Of a DNA stretch of 55,893 nt, positions 15,952-24,627 are shown in pieces. The stretch is taken from the NCBI GenBank assembly GCA_041608535.1, contig JBFISM010000007.1:1-55893 (forward strand), in the 5' to 3' direction. The DNA is from JBFISM01 sp041608535. Lineage in GTDB: Bacteria > Actinomycetota > Acidimicrobiia > Spongiisociales > UBA5794. The position numbers and the translations under genes were made by a program. The notes beneath the pieces were generated by a model, which had not been told where the DNA came from, searched no databases, and saw nothing but the letters and a program-made list of their open reading frames with translations. Within the stretch, counting starts at the first letter, position 1; each line of letters starts with the position of its first letter.

Positions 15952-16045
15952 ACACTGTGACTACAACAGGCATCTATCTTCATTGGTGAGGCCGTGCCCC
16001 CCGCGGCGGCGGAGAACAGCTCCGTCTCATGTCCCCTGACTCGAG

Positions 16046-17107
16046 GTGAAAACGGAAGTGGTGGAACGATCGAGGATCGCATCTGTTCTCCGACGCCTCG
16101 AGGACGAACACGGCATGGCGGCAGTGTTCGTCGGACTGTGGATCATCGTGCTGGTTGGGTTCGGTGCTTTCGCCATCGACATGTCCCGCATCTACACCGA
16201 GCGCTCGGAGCTCCGCAATGGTGCCGATGCCGCTGCCTTCGCCGTGGCCCGCGACTGTGCCATGGGATCGTGCGACATCTTCTACAACGCTGTCGGCGAA
16301 GCGGAGCAGTATGCCGACGCCAACGCCCGAGACGGCGCCAGCTGGGTCGATGAGGTCGTCATCGACCTGGTCGGTAAGACGGTCGAGGTGAACGTAGCCA
16401 CCGAGGACACGGTTGGCAGCCACAACCTCGACATGGTGCTTGCCCAGGTGATCGGTTACAACGGTCTCACCGTGCGAGCCGATGCCGAGGTGGCGTGGGG
16501 CCCTCCAAGCGGTATCAAGACGCTCCCCTTGATCTTCTCGCTGTGCGAGTGGAACGACTTTGGATCTCCAGGGTTCGCCCCTGCCGGCTTTCTGCATCGA
16601 GAGGCGGACATCGCCAAGGGTTTTGTCCCCAATCAGAAGCAGTACGTGACCATCTACTTCCATGGGGAGGACTCGTGCCACCTCGGGCCGTCAGGGCTCG
16701 ATCTTCCCGGCGGCTTTGGCTGGCTCGAGTCGACAACGGGTTTGTGCGAGGCATCAGTGGTCGTCGGCAAGTGGGTGGATATCGACCCGGGTGCATCGCC
16801 CACAACCGAATGTCATCCTCAGGACTTGAAGGACGTGGTCAATACGATCGTCGGTTTGCCATATTTCGACGAGACGACCGCCAGCGGAAGTGGTGGGCAG
16901 TACCGTGTGTACGGGATTGGTGCTCTGTATGTGACCGGTTACAACTTCGGCGGTCTCTACAAGAAGAACTCGACGATCACCGGCAATGCCGTCTGCAAGG
17001 GCGAGAAGCGCTGCATCCAAGGTTACATGATTGGAGACTACGTGTTGCCCGGGACGGGTACCGGTGGACCTGACATGGGAACCGTGGTTCTCGAGCTACG
17101 CCGCTGA
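16046..17107 (+). CDS. TadG-like secreted Cys-rich protein, copy 2
   Basis: Second paralog, 353 residues from a GTG start at 16046 that lacks a good ribosome site; later in-frame GTG codons (16058, 16061) or ATG 16115 are possible. It has the same plan: charged N-terminus with EDEHGM, membrane helix AVFVGLWIIVLVGFGAFAID, Tad-domain stretch MSRIYTERSELRNGADAAAF, then the exported domain with DCAMGSCDIF, LCEWNDFG, DLPGGFGWLES, 'ATECH'-like Cys region at TTECHPQDL, ALYVTGYNFGGLYKKNSTI and CKGEKRCIQGYMIGDYV. The C-terminal block is clearly homologous to the other copies although overall identity to copy 1 looks moderate. Copies 2 to 5 all end the TGYNF region with GG where copy 1 has NG. The 156-bp gap upstream carries a palindromic site, suggesting its own promoter. 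Confidence 0.8.
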   Translation: MKTEVVERSRIASVLRRLEDEHGMAAVFVGLWIIVLVGFGAFAIDMSRIYTERSELRNGADAAAFAVARDCAMGSCDIFYNAVGEAEQYADANARDGASWVDEVVIDLVGKTVEVNVATEDTVGSHNLDMVLAQVIGYNGLTVRADAEVAWGPPSGIKTLPLIFSLCEWNDFGSPGFAPAGFLHREADIAKGFVPNQKQYVTIYFHGEDSCHLGPSGLDLPGGFGWLESTTGLCEASVVVGKWVDIDPGASPTTECHPQDLKDVVNTIVGLPYFDETTASGSGGQYRVYGIGALYVTGYNFGGLYKKNSTITGNAVCKGEKRCIQGYMIGDYVLPGTGTGGPDMGTVVLELRR

Positions 17108-17143
17108 ATCGTTGCGGTCGGACTTGGTGACGCCCTATCTCGT

Positions 17144-17161
17144 ATAGGTCGATCGACCTAT
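17144..17161. promoter_or_regulatory. Perfect 18-bp palindrome upstream of copy 3
   Basis: ATAGGTCGATCGACCTAT is a perfect palindrome. Its half-sites are identical to those at 15934-15951; only the central two bases differ (AT against CC). Downstream, before the copy 3 start, is a further 7-bp hairpin, GTTGGCT/AGCCAAC at 17222-17241, in the probable leader mRNA. Confidence 0.6.
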
Positions 17162-17267
17162 GGGAGTTAGTGATAAAAGGGCGCTAGACTCATAGCTGCG
17201 ACCGTAGTTGAGGTCGCTGGGGTTGGCTTCCAAGAGCCAACTGGTGGGAATTATTTTGGGGGACAAT

Positions 17268-18341
17268 ATGGGGGATTCGCTGACGCACAATGGTGCGTCG
17301 GACCGCTCGGAGAGTGGCATGGCACTCGTTCTGATCGGCTTGTGGTTGCTGGTGATCTTTGGTTTCGCCGCTTTTGCGCTTGACGTCTCTCGGATCTACA
17401 ACGAGCACTCCGAGCTGCGCAATGGAGCAGATGCCGCGGCGCTGGCCGTCGCCCGCGACTGCGCCGAAGGCGCGTGCGATGGGACCTACGACGAGTTCGG
17501 CGTCGCCGACTTCTACGCCGATCCCAACGCACGGGACGGTGCAGTATGGGTAGAGAACGTCGACATCGATCTCGATGATCAGACTGTCGAGGTGATGGTC
17601 GCCACCGAGAACCCCGGTGGAGGCAACCAGCTCGACACGATCCTGGCGCACATCATCGGCTACGACGGGCTGACGGTACGTGCCGACACAACCGTGAGAT
17701 GGGGCTCCCCGTTGGGGTTCAACAGCTTGCCGCTGGCGTTTTCCAAGTGCGAGTGGGACGATTTTGGCGCTCCCGGCTTCGTCGACGAGAACCCACTCGG
17801 GTTCCTTCACCGTCCGTCGGCCGTCATCGACAACGAGCTGCCCCCGACCCTCGGATATCCGTATGTGGCCAAGTTCGTGACGATCTACCTCCATGGGAGC
17901 AGCATCTGCGGCGGTTCGCCCTCAGGCGCCGATCTACCGGGCGGTTTTGGTTGGCTCGACCCAACGAGTGGCTGCACGTTGGTCTCCAACCTCGGCGACT
18001 GGCTGGAGATCGACCCCGGCGCATCTCCGTCGAGTGGGTGCTCCCCGACCTGGATGCGCAATACGCTGGGTACGGTGCAATTCGTCCCATACTTCAACGA
18101 TGTCGTTGGCACGGGTACGAGTGCGCAATACCACGTCCACGGCTACGGAGCGCTCTATGTCACCGGATACAACTTCGGTGGGCTGTACAAGGAGAACTCC
18201 TTGATAACGGGTGTTTTGCCGTGCACCGGCGCCGACCGCTGCATCCAGGGTTATATGATCGGCGACTGGGTCGAATCGGGGGCCAGCTCGGGGATCGGCG
18301 GGGGCGACTACGGAGTCGTGGCGATTGAAATGATCAGCTGA
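17268..18341 (+). CDS. TadG-like secreted Cys-rich protein, copy 3
   Basis: Third paralog, 357 residues. ATG 17268-17270 is well supported by a GGGGGA ribosome site six bases upstream; a longer frame from 17208 is not needed. Short cytoplasmic leader with SESGMALVL, membrane helix VLIGLWLLVIFGFAAFALDV, then SRIYNEHSELRNGADAAALA. The exported part has DCAEGACDGTYDEFGVADFY, KCEWDDFGAPGFVDENPLGF, 'GFLHRPSAVIDNELPPTLGY', DLPGGFGWLDPT, YGALYVTGYNFGGLYKENSL and CTGADRCIQGYMIGDWVESG. It is strikingly close to copy 4 through most of its length, which points to a recent duplication, and both end in GG-D-Y-G with a short aliphatic tail. A hairpin terminator follows the stop codon directly. Confidence 0.82.
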   Translation: MGDSLTHNGASDRSESGMALVLIGLWLLVIFGFAAFALDVSRIYNEHSELRNGADAAALAVARDCAEGACDGTYDEFGVADFYADPNARDGAVWVENVDIDLDDQTVEVMVATENPGGGNQLDTILAHIIGYDGLTVRADTTVRWGSPLGFNSLPLAFSKCEWDDFGAPGFVDENPLGFLHRPSAVIDNELPPTLGYPYVAKFVTIYLHGSSICGGSPSGADLPGGFGWLDPTSGCTLVSNLGDWLEIDPGASPSSGCSPTWMRNTLGTVQFVPYFNDVVGTGTSAQYHVHGYGALYVTGYNFGGLYKENSLITGVLPCTGADRCIQGYMIGDWVESGASSGIGGGDYGVVAIEMIS

Positions 18342-18342
18342 C

Positions 18343-18372
18343 GCGGCCCACTCTTTCCGCAAAATGGGCCGC
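18343..18372 (+). terminator. Hairpin terminator after TadG-like copy 3
   Basis: Arms GCGGCCCA (18343-18350) and TGGGCCGC (18365-18372) pair perfectly around a 14-nt loop, starting one base after the stop codon. The T-tract is poor (a TTTT about 12 nt further on). Confidence 0.55.
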
Positions 18373-18423
18373 TCGCATCATGGTTTTCCCGTCAGGAATC
18401 CACACGTTCGCTGTCATACATAC

Positions 18424-18451
18424 GTGAGACCCACCACCTCGTGAGTCTCAC
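18424..18451. repeat. Inverted repeat upstream of TadG-like copy 4
   Basis: Arms GTGAGAC (18424-18430) and GTCTCAC (18445-18451) are perfect complements with a 14-nt spacer, about 100 bp before copy 4. It differs from the ATAGGTCG palindrome of copies 2 and 3, so copy 4 may be controlled separately. Confidence 0.4.
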
Positions 18452-18550
18452 AACCTACGGACAAGCGAACGACAGCTCGCTCCGGCGGCGGCACCAAGGT
18501 CGCCAGCGTCACCTACAGGCGTGCCGGTCGGGCTGGGGAATGGATTCAAA

Positions 18551-19639
18551 ATGGCTGCTTTGCGCCGCCCCGCCCATACGGGCACTGATACGTCTCACCT
18601 CGATGCCGAGCGCGGACTCACGATGGTTGTTTTCGGGCTCTGGATGCTGGTCATCTTCGGCTTTGGCGCCTTTGCTCTCGACATCTCGCGGATCTACAAC
18701 GAGCATTCCGAGCTGCGCAATGGCGCGGATGCTGCGGCTTTTGCCATCGCCGCAGACTGTGGACAACAGCGCTGTGACGGTTTCTACGACGAGCATGCGG
18801 TGGCCAACATGTACGCCGATCCCAACGCCCGCGACGGCGCCACCGGCATCAACAACGTCGCCATCGACTTCGCAACCCAGCAGGTGACGGTGACGGTCGA
18901 GACCGAGGACACGTCGGGCAACAACAAGCTCGAGATGGTGCTCGCTCAGATCATCGGGTACAACGACCCAACGGTCCAGGCATCGGCGACGGTCATGTGG
19001 GGGGCGCCGTCCGGCTACGACGCCCTACCGCTTGCGTTCTCCAGGTGTGAGTGGGACAGCTTCGGTTCCGCTGGGTTTGTCGACGAGGACCCATTGGGCT
19101 TCCTCCACCGGCAGAGCTCGGTGGTGAACAACGAACTCCCGCCCACCCTGGGTTACCCGTACGCTGCCAAGTTCGTGACCATCTACCTGCATGGCTCGAG
19201 CACGTGTGCAGCCGGCCCTTCGGGTCAGGATCTCCCCGGCGGCTTTGGCTGGCTCGACTCCAACCCCAACTGCCGGATCCAGCCCAGCCTCGGCGATTGG
19301 CTGGAGATCGATCCGGGTGCGTCCCCTCCCGGCGAGTGCAACCCGTCCACGATGCGGGACACCATCGGAACGGTGCAGTTCGTCCCCTACTTCGACGATG
19401 TTGTCGGGACCGGCACCAACGCCGACTATCACATCAATGGATTCGGTGCCCTGTACGTGACCGGCTACAACTTCGGCGGCAGCTACAAGGAGGACTCGAT
19501 CGTGACCGGAGTGGCGCCGTGCACGGGCGACGACCGATGCATCCAGGGCTACATGATGGGCGACTGGGTCGACTCGAACACCAGCCCCGGTCTCGGTGGT
19601 GGCGACTACGGCATCATCGCCCTCGAGATGAAGGGCTGA
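18551..19639 (+). CDS. TadG-like secreted Cys-rich protein, copy 4
   Basis: Fourth paralog, 362 residues from ATG 18551 (GGGGAA twelve bases upstream); a GTG at 18521 would add ten residues. Plan as in the other copies: LDAERGLTMVVF leader, helix VVFGLWMLVIFGFGAFALDI, SRIYNEHSELRNGADAAAFA, then an exported Cys-rich domain with DCGQQRCDGFYDEHAVANMY, RCEWDSFGSAGFVDEDPLGF, 'GFLHRQSSVVNNELPPTLGY', DLPGGFGWLDSN, FGALYVTGYNFGGSYKEDSI and CTGDDRCIQGYMMGDWVDSN. The C-x4-C pair at the start of the exported domain is kept although the intervening residues differ (GQQR), which argues for a structural disulfide. Followed by a strong hairpin terminator. Confidence 0.82.
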   Translation: MAALRRPAHTGTDTSHLDAERGLTMVVFGLWMLVIFGFGAFALDISRIYNEHSELRNGADAAAFAIAADCGQQRCDGFYDEHAVANMYADPNARDGATGINNVAIDFATQQVTVTVETEDTSGNNKLEMVLAQIIGYNDPTVQASATVMWGAPSGYDALPLAFSRCEWDSFGSAGFVDEDPLGFLHRQSSVVNNELPPTLGYPYAAKFVTIYLHGSSTCAAGPSGQDLPGGFGWLDSNPNCRIQPSLGDWLEIDPGASPPGECNPSTMRDTIGTVQFVPYFDDVVGTGTNADYHINGFGALYVTGYNFGGSYKEDSIVTGVAPCTGDDRCIQGYMMGDWVDSNTSPGLGGGDYGIIALEMKG

Positions 19640-19654
19640 GCGAGAACACTGAAG

Positions 19655-19695
19655 CCACCCTTCCCGTCGTTTCGTTCGTGCGACGGGAAGGGTGG
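19655..19695 (+). terminator. Strong hairpin after TadG-like copy 4
   Basis: A perfect 15-bp stem, CCACCCTTCCCGTCG (19655-19669) with CGACGGGAAGGGTGG (19681-19695), and an 11-nt loop, beginning 15 nt after the stop codon. There is no T-tract, but the stem is strong enough to act as an actinobacterial terminator or mRNA 3' stabiliser. Confidence 0.7.
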
Positions 19696-19708
19696 CAGCT
19701 CCCGAATG

Positions 19709-19726
19709 TTGAGTCGATCGACCTAC
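19709..19726. promoter_or_regulatory. Degenerate copy of array palindrome upstream of copy 5
   Basis: The stretch TTGAGTCGATCGACCTAC matches the perfect site at 17144-17161 at 14 of 18 positions. The right half (CGACCTA) and centre (TCGATCGA) are intact; the left half is changed. It lies between the copy 4 terminator and the copy 5 start. Confidence 0.45.
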
Positions 19727-19863
19727 GAATTCGGTGTAAGAAACAGCGCCGTCCGCTGTCCAATCACTGTTGCTCGCACTGCGAAGCGACGTTGACAGAC
19801 GAGAACCAGCCCGGCTGACACCGCCACAGACGCCACATGCCGGGAACGAAACGGACGGAACAG

Positions 19864-21006
19864 ATGCGGATCTCCCCATGCAATCCACAATCGGATACCC
19901 CCACCAACGAGTCAGGGCTCGTCATGGTGGTCTTTGGGCTGTGGCTCTTGGTCATCTTCGGTTTTGCCGCATACGCACTCGACGTATCTCGCATCTACAA
20001 CGAACACTCCGAGCTTCGCAACGGGGCTGATGCCGCTGCGCTGGCCATCGCCGCCGACTGTGCCGAGGGCATGTGTGCCATCCTCTACGACGAGTATGGG
20101 GTGGCGCAGCAGTATGCCGACGCCAACAGCGACGACGGCGTCTCCTGGGTGGAGTCCGTCGATCTCGACCTGTTCAATCGCACAGTCACCGTGGATGTCG
20201 CCACCGAGGACCAGGACGGCGACCGCAACTACGACATGGTCATGGCCCAGATCGTCGGCTACCAAGGGGCCACGGTCCGCGCCAGTGCCACGGTGAACTG
20301 GGGCGCCCCCGCGCTAGCCGATGCGTTCCCGCTGGCCTTCTCCAAGTGTGAGTGGGACAACTTCGGCGTCCCGGCGTTCGCCGACGAGAACCCCCTCGGC
20401 TTCCTGCACCGGTCGTCCTCAGTCCTCAACGGCGAGCTGACGCTGGGCAGCGCCTACAAGCTCCACGATCGGGCGGTGACGATCCACTTCCATGGTGGCA
20501 CGACCGGCGGCGGGAACAACGGGAACGGCAACGGCAATGGCAAGGTCAAGGACGTGCTGAGCGATCCTGTCTGCGCAGCTTCCCCGTCGGGACAAGACCT
20601 GCCGGGTGGCTTTGGGTGGTTGGACACCAATGGTGGATGCGTGGTCAAGGGCGGTGCCGGCAAATGGTCCACCGTCGTGCCCGGATCTGCACCCCCGCTG
20701 GCGTGCAGCGTCGCCGACCTGCGCGACACCCTTGGCACCGTGCAGATGGTTCCGTTCTTCGACGACACGTCCGGTAGCGGCAACAACGGCAGTTATCAGA
20801 TCGACGGCTTCGGCGCGCTGTACATCACCGGATACAACTTCGGCGGCCAGCACAAGGCGGAATCGATCATCGACGGCAAGGTGCCGTGCGACGGCAACGA
20901 CAGATGCATCGAGGGCTACATGATCGGTGGTTGGGTCGACGGCACCCGCACCCACGGCACCACCGGCAGCGACTACGGCGTGATGGCTCTCGAGCTCGTC
21001 AACTGA
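19864..21006 (+). CDS. TadG-like secreted Cys-rich protein, copy 5
   Basis: Fifth paralog, 380 residues from ATG 19864 (weak ACGGAA site; ATG 19837 is an alternative). Leader TNESGLVMVVFG, helix VVFGLWLLVIFGFAAYALDV, SRIYNEHSELRNGADAAALA, then DCAEGMCAILYDEYGVAQQY, KCEWDNFGVPAFADENPLGF, DLPGGFGWLDTNGGC, FGALYITGYNFGGQHKAESI and CDGNDRCIEGYMIGGWVDG. It differs from the other copies by a low-complexity insertion of Gly and Asn (TGGGNNGNGNGNGK, encoded about 20507-20550) between the 'IHFHG' strand and the DPVCAASPSG block, probably a flexible surface loop. The invariant IQGY becomes IEGY here. The upstream gap has the degenerate palindrome. It ends 50 bp before the oxidoreductase gene. Confidence 0.82.
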   Translation: MRISPCNPQSDTPTNESGLVMVVFGLWLLVIFGFAAYALDVSRIYNEHSELRNGADAAALAIAADCAEGMCAILYDEYGVAQQYADANSDDGVSWVESVDLDLFNRTVTVDVATEDQDGDRNYDMVMAQIVGYQGATVRASATVNWGAPALADAFPLAFSKCEWDNFGVPAFADENPLGFLHRSSSVLNGELTLGSAYKLHDRAVTIHFHGGTTGGGNNGNGNGNGKVKDVLSDPVCAASPSGQDLPGGFGWLDTNGGCVVKGGAGKWSTVVPGSAPPLACSVADLRDTLGTVQMVPFFDDTSGSGNNGSYQIDGFGALYITGYNFGGQHKAESIIDGKVPCDGNDRCIEGYMIGGWVDGTRTHGTTGSDYGVMALELVN

Positions 21007-21056
21007 GCACACCCTCCGTCCGCAAGACAGCCCCGGCATCCCCGTAAACTCGGTGC

Positions 21057-24000
21057 GTGCTCGATGAACGCTCCGATTACAGGCTCGACTACGCCTATAC
21101 GCGAGATTCGGGCCGGGTCTTCCTGACGAGCCTGCAGGCGCTGGCGCGGATCGTACCCGAGCAGCTTCGCCGGGATCGGATCAGGGGTCTCGATACGGCC
21201 GCCCTGCTCTCCGGCTATCCCGGGTCACCGCTCGGCGGGTTCGACCTCGAGGTGCAGCGGATGAAGACCCACCACAGCGACCTCCCCATCGTCCACCGGC
21301 CTGCGGTGAACGAGGAGTTGGGGGCGTCGGCGGTGATGGGTTCCCAGCTCGCCGCCGCCCGGCCCGACGCCAAGTACCACGGCGTGGTGGGGGTGTGGTA
21401 CGGGAAGGCTCCCGGGTTGGATCGGGCCACGGATGCGGTGCGTCACGGCGTCTTCGCCGGGACTTCTGAGCACGGCGGCGTTGTGGCGCTGGTCGGCGAC
21501 GATCCCGCGGCCAAGTCGTCGACGATGCCTTCGTCCTCGGATGCGGCGCTGGTCGACCTCCACATGCCCATCCTCTATCCGGCCGACACCGCGGAGTGTC
21601 TGTCGCTCGGTCTGCACGCCATCGCCATCTCCCGCGCTTCGGGGTTGTGGGCTGCGATGAAGATCGTGACACCCGTGGCCGACGGCAGCGGAACCGTCGA
21701 TCTTCCCGTGCTCGACGAGGAACCCCACATCCCGCTCGTCGAGATCGAAGGCAAGCGCTGGACCAGCACCCCGAACGCCGTGTTCCTCGGTTCGGCCCGC
21801 ATGGTGGAGATGGAACGCGAGTTCCGCCAGATCCGCAGCAAGCTCGCCTATCAGTACGGAGTGGAGAACCGGCTCAACGAGATATCGGTTGATCCACCCG
21901 ATGCCTGGATCGGTCTCGTTGCCACCGGATACACCTACAGCCAGATGCTCGAAGCACTCCGCCGCTTGGGGCTCCCAGACGCCAAATCCATCGCAGACGC
22001 CGGGATACGCATCCTGCAACTTCGCATGCCGGTGCCGTTCAACAAGGACATGGTGCGTGAGTTCGGTCGTGGCCTCGAGGAGGTCGTGGTCGTCGAGGAG
22101 AAGAACCCGACGCTCGAGTGGCTGGTCAAGGATGCGTTGTACGACTCGCCGCACCGGCCCAAGATCCTCGGCAAGGAGCACGAAGACGGCACCACCTTGA
22201 TGCGGGAATACGGATTGCTCGACGCCGACGCGATCCTTCCCGGGCTGCGCCGGCGGCTGGCGCAACGGCTCGACGAGCGGCTTGCAGAGATTTCGCCGGT
22301 GCGGGAGCGCATGTCGATACCGCTCAACATCGCTCGCACGCCTTTCTTCTGCTCGGGTTGTCCCCACAACTGGGGGACCAAGGTGCCCGAAGGTGCCCTC
22401 GTCGGAGCGGGCACCGGGTGTCATGGGATGTCGCTCCTCATGGATCCCGATCTGGTCGGCGAGACGTTCGGCATCACCGCAATGGGCAACGAGGGCGCTC
22501 ACTGGATCGGGATGCAGCCCTTCGTGGAGACCGAACACGTCTACCAGAACTTCGGCGACGGCACCTATTTCCACTCGGGGCAGGTAGCGATACAGGCAGC
22601 CATCGGCGCCGGGGTCTCGATCACGTTCAAGATCCTCTACAACGACACGGTGGCGATGACCGGTGGTCAGGATGCTGCGTTCTCCGTGGGAGTTCCCCAG
22701 CTCGCCCAGATACTTCTCGCCCAAGGAGTGAAACGGGTGCTCATCACGTCCGACGATCCGCACCAGTACCGGCGGGGCGAGCTGCCGCCGAGTGTGCAGG
22801 TGTGGCCGCGCGACCGAATTCTCGAGGCACAGGAGCAGCTCGCGTCCATCGCAGGCGTCACCGTGCTCATCCACGACCAGGCATGCGCCAACGAGCTGCG
22901 CCGGGCCCGGCGTCGCGGCAAGATCGAGACCCCGCGCACCCGCATCGTCATCAACCACCGCATCTGTGAGGGTTGCGGCGATTGCGGCGACGTGAGCAAC
23001 TGTCTGTCGGTGCAGCCGGTGGACACACCGCTCGGTCGCAAGACACAGATCGACCAGGCCACGTGCAACTTCGACTACTCCTGCGTGAAAGGCGATTGCC
23101 CGGCGTTCATGGAGGTCGATGCCGGCGACGAGCCGCTCGCCATCGGTGCGGCGCCACCACCGATCGTCGCCGATCCCACGTTCCCGGCAGCCGACCTCGT
23201 GACGATCCGGCTGGCGGGCATCGGTGGCACCGGTGTCGTCACAGCAGCACAGGTGCTGGCGGCGGCGGCGATGATGGATGGCTGGGACGTCCACGGCCTG
23301 GATCAGACCGGCCTTTCGCAAAAGGCGGGCCCGGTGGTGAGCGACATCGTTCTCAGCAAGGGCAATGCTCACGTGTCCAACCTCGTCGGGGAGCGAGAGG
23401 CAGACACGATCGTGGCGTTCGACCAGCTCGTCGTTGCTCACCCTGGGGTGTTGAAGGCCGGCGAAACCGGTCGCACCGTCATCATCAGCTCGACCGAACG
23501 CACCCCTACCGGGAAGATGATCAGCGCTCCTGAGACGCCGTACCCGACACAACCCGAGATCGACGAGGTCTTTGCCTTGCGATCGGATCGGGGGCGCAAC
23601 CGGCGAGTTGCGGCGCGCACGCTCGCCACCGCACTGACCGGGGAGCCGGCGACGGCCAACATCCTGCTGCTGGGGGCCGCCGTCCAGACGGGGTCGGTCC
23701 CGGTGTCACCGGCGTCCATCATGCGCGCCATCGAGTTGAACGGTGTTGCCGTGTCGGCCAACCAGGCCGCGTTCACCTGGGGCCGCGCCTGGTCCGAGGA
23801 CCCGGAAGCCACGGCAAGCATCGCCGAGTCTCGCCGGCTCGCCTCTGGGTTGGAGATCAGCACGCAGCCGCTCCCACCGAAGCTCGAACGCAGGATCGAG
23901 CGCCTCGAAACCTCAGCACCATTGGCCTCACGGCTCCGCATGCTCGCGGCTGATCTCGCCGACTATCAGGACATTCGGTATGCCGGCAAGTTCCTCGACG

Positions 24001-24539
24001 TAGTGGCACGAGTGGTGGCCGCCGAGCATGATCTGGAGCCGCGCCGCGACGACCTGAGCCTCGCTGTGGCCGATTCTCTCCACAAACTCATGGCCTACAA
24101 GGATGAATACGAGGTCGCTCGCTTGATGCTGCTGCCTGAAGCCGAGCATGCGGCGGCATCGGTCGGTGGGGCGAAGGGTCGAGTGCGCTGGATGCTCCAC
24201 CCACCGCTACTGCGTGCGATGGGGCTGCAATCCAAACTGGGATTCGGCGAGCGGTCCCGCCCGATCTTCGCCGCCCTGCGGCGCGGCAAGCGGCTGCGGG
24301 GCACCGCGTTCGATCCCTTCGGCCACACCGAGATGCGTAAGCTCGAACGAAGTCTCATACCCGAGTACGTGGCGGCCGTCGATCGCCTCGTCGCCGGGCT
24401 CGATACGGGCAACTACGACGAGGCCGTCCGCATCGCGCTGCTTCCCGATCACGTGCGTGGGTTCGAGGATCTGAAGCTGCGGCGGGCGGGCGAGTATCGA
24501 GCCGAGTTGCAGCGGCGGATCGCCGTCTACGGGACCTGA
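21057..24539 (+). CDS. Fused indolepyruvate:ferredoxin oxidoreductase family protein
   Basis: An 1160-residue single-chain 2-oxoacid:ferredoxin oxidoreductase. N-terminal pyrimidine-binding domain (LLSGYPGSPLGGFDLEVQ ... VNEELGASAVMGSQLA), TPP-binding core with FCSGCPHNWGTKVPEGALVG and 'GNEGAHWIGMQPFV', iron-sulfur region ICEGCGDCGDVSNC with later CNFDYSCVKGDCP, then the gamma-type domain RLAGIGGTGVVTAAQVLAAA and GLDQTGLSQKAGPVVSD. It should decarboxylate aryl- or branched 2-oxoacids to the acyl-CoA, passing electrons to ferredoxin. The length fits the fused alpha/gamma forms found in many aerobes. Start is GTG 21057 without a clear ribosome site; motif spacing shows that little is missing. 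Monocistronic as far as can be seen. The exact 2-oxoacid is not determinable. Confidence 0.92.
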   Translation: MLDERSDYRLDYAYTRDSGRVFLTSLQALARIVPEQLRRDRIRGLDTAALLSGYPGSPLGGFDLEVQRMKTHHSDLPIVHRPAVNEELGASAVMGSQLAAARPDAKYHGVVGVWYGKAPGLDRATDAVRHGVFAGTSEHGGVVALVGDDPAAKSSTMPSSSDAALVDLHMPILYPADTAECLSLGLHAIAISRASGLWAAMKIVTPVADGSGTVDLPVLDEEPHIPLVEIEGKRWTSTPNAVFLGSARMVEMEREFRQIRSKLAYQYGVENRLNEISVDPPDAWIGLVATGYTYSQMLEALRRLGLPDAKSIADAGIRILQLRMPVPFNKDMVREFGRGLEEVVVVEEKNPTLEWLVKDALYDSPHRPKILGKEHEDGTTLMREYGLLDADAILPGLRRRLAQRLDERLAEISPVRERMSIPLNIARTPFFCSGCPHNWGTKVPEGALVGAGTGCHGMSLLMDPDLVGETFGITAMGNEGAHWIGMQPFVETEHVYQNFGDGTYFHSGQVAIQAAIGAGVSITFKILYNDTVAMTGGQDAAFSVGVPQLAQILLAQGVKRVLITSDDPHQYRRGELPPSVQVWPRDRILEAQEQLASIAGVTVLIHDQACANELRRARRRGKIETPRTRIVINHRICEGCGDCGDVSNCLSVQPVDTPLGRKTQIDQATCNFDYSCVKGDCPAFMEVDAGDEPLAIGAAPPPIVADPTFPAADLVTIRLAGIGGTGVVTAAQVLAAAAMMDGWDVHGLDQTGLSQKAGPVVSDIVLSKGNAHVSNLVGEREADTIVAFDQLVVAHPGVLKAGETGRTVIISSTERTPTGKMISAPETPYPTQPEIDEVFALRSDRGRNRRVAARTLATALTGEPATANILLLGAAVQTGSVPVSPASIMRAIELNGVAVSANQAAFTWGRAWSEDPEATASIAESRRLASGLEISTQPLPPKLERRIERLETSAPLASRLRMLAADLADYQDIRYAGKFLDVVARVVAAEHDLEPRRDDLSLAVADSLHKLMAYKDEYEVARLMLLPEAEHAAASVGGAKGRVRWMLHPPLLRAMGLQSKLGFGERSRPIFAALRRGKRLRGTAFDPFGHTEMRKLERSLIPEYVAAVDRLVAGLDTGNYDEAVRIALLPDHVRGFEDLKLRRAGEYRAELQRRIAVYGT

Positions 24540-24627
24540 CTCGAGGGCAGCCGGATCTCACCGAGCGAGGATTTCCCGCTTCCGCAACCTGGTCGAGTAG
24601 CTCCGTAGAGCCGGTAGCGTGATCTCG

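Noticed and set aside
21225..23552. 775-residue reading frame on the minus strand
   Set aside because: It lies opposite the well-supported 1160-aa oxidoreductase, is rich in His/Arg/Gly from GC-rich codons and has no motif; a typical shadow frame.
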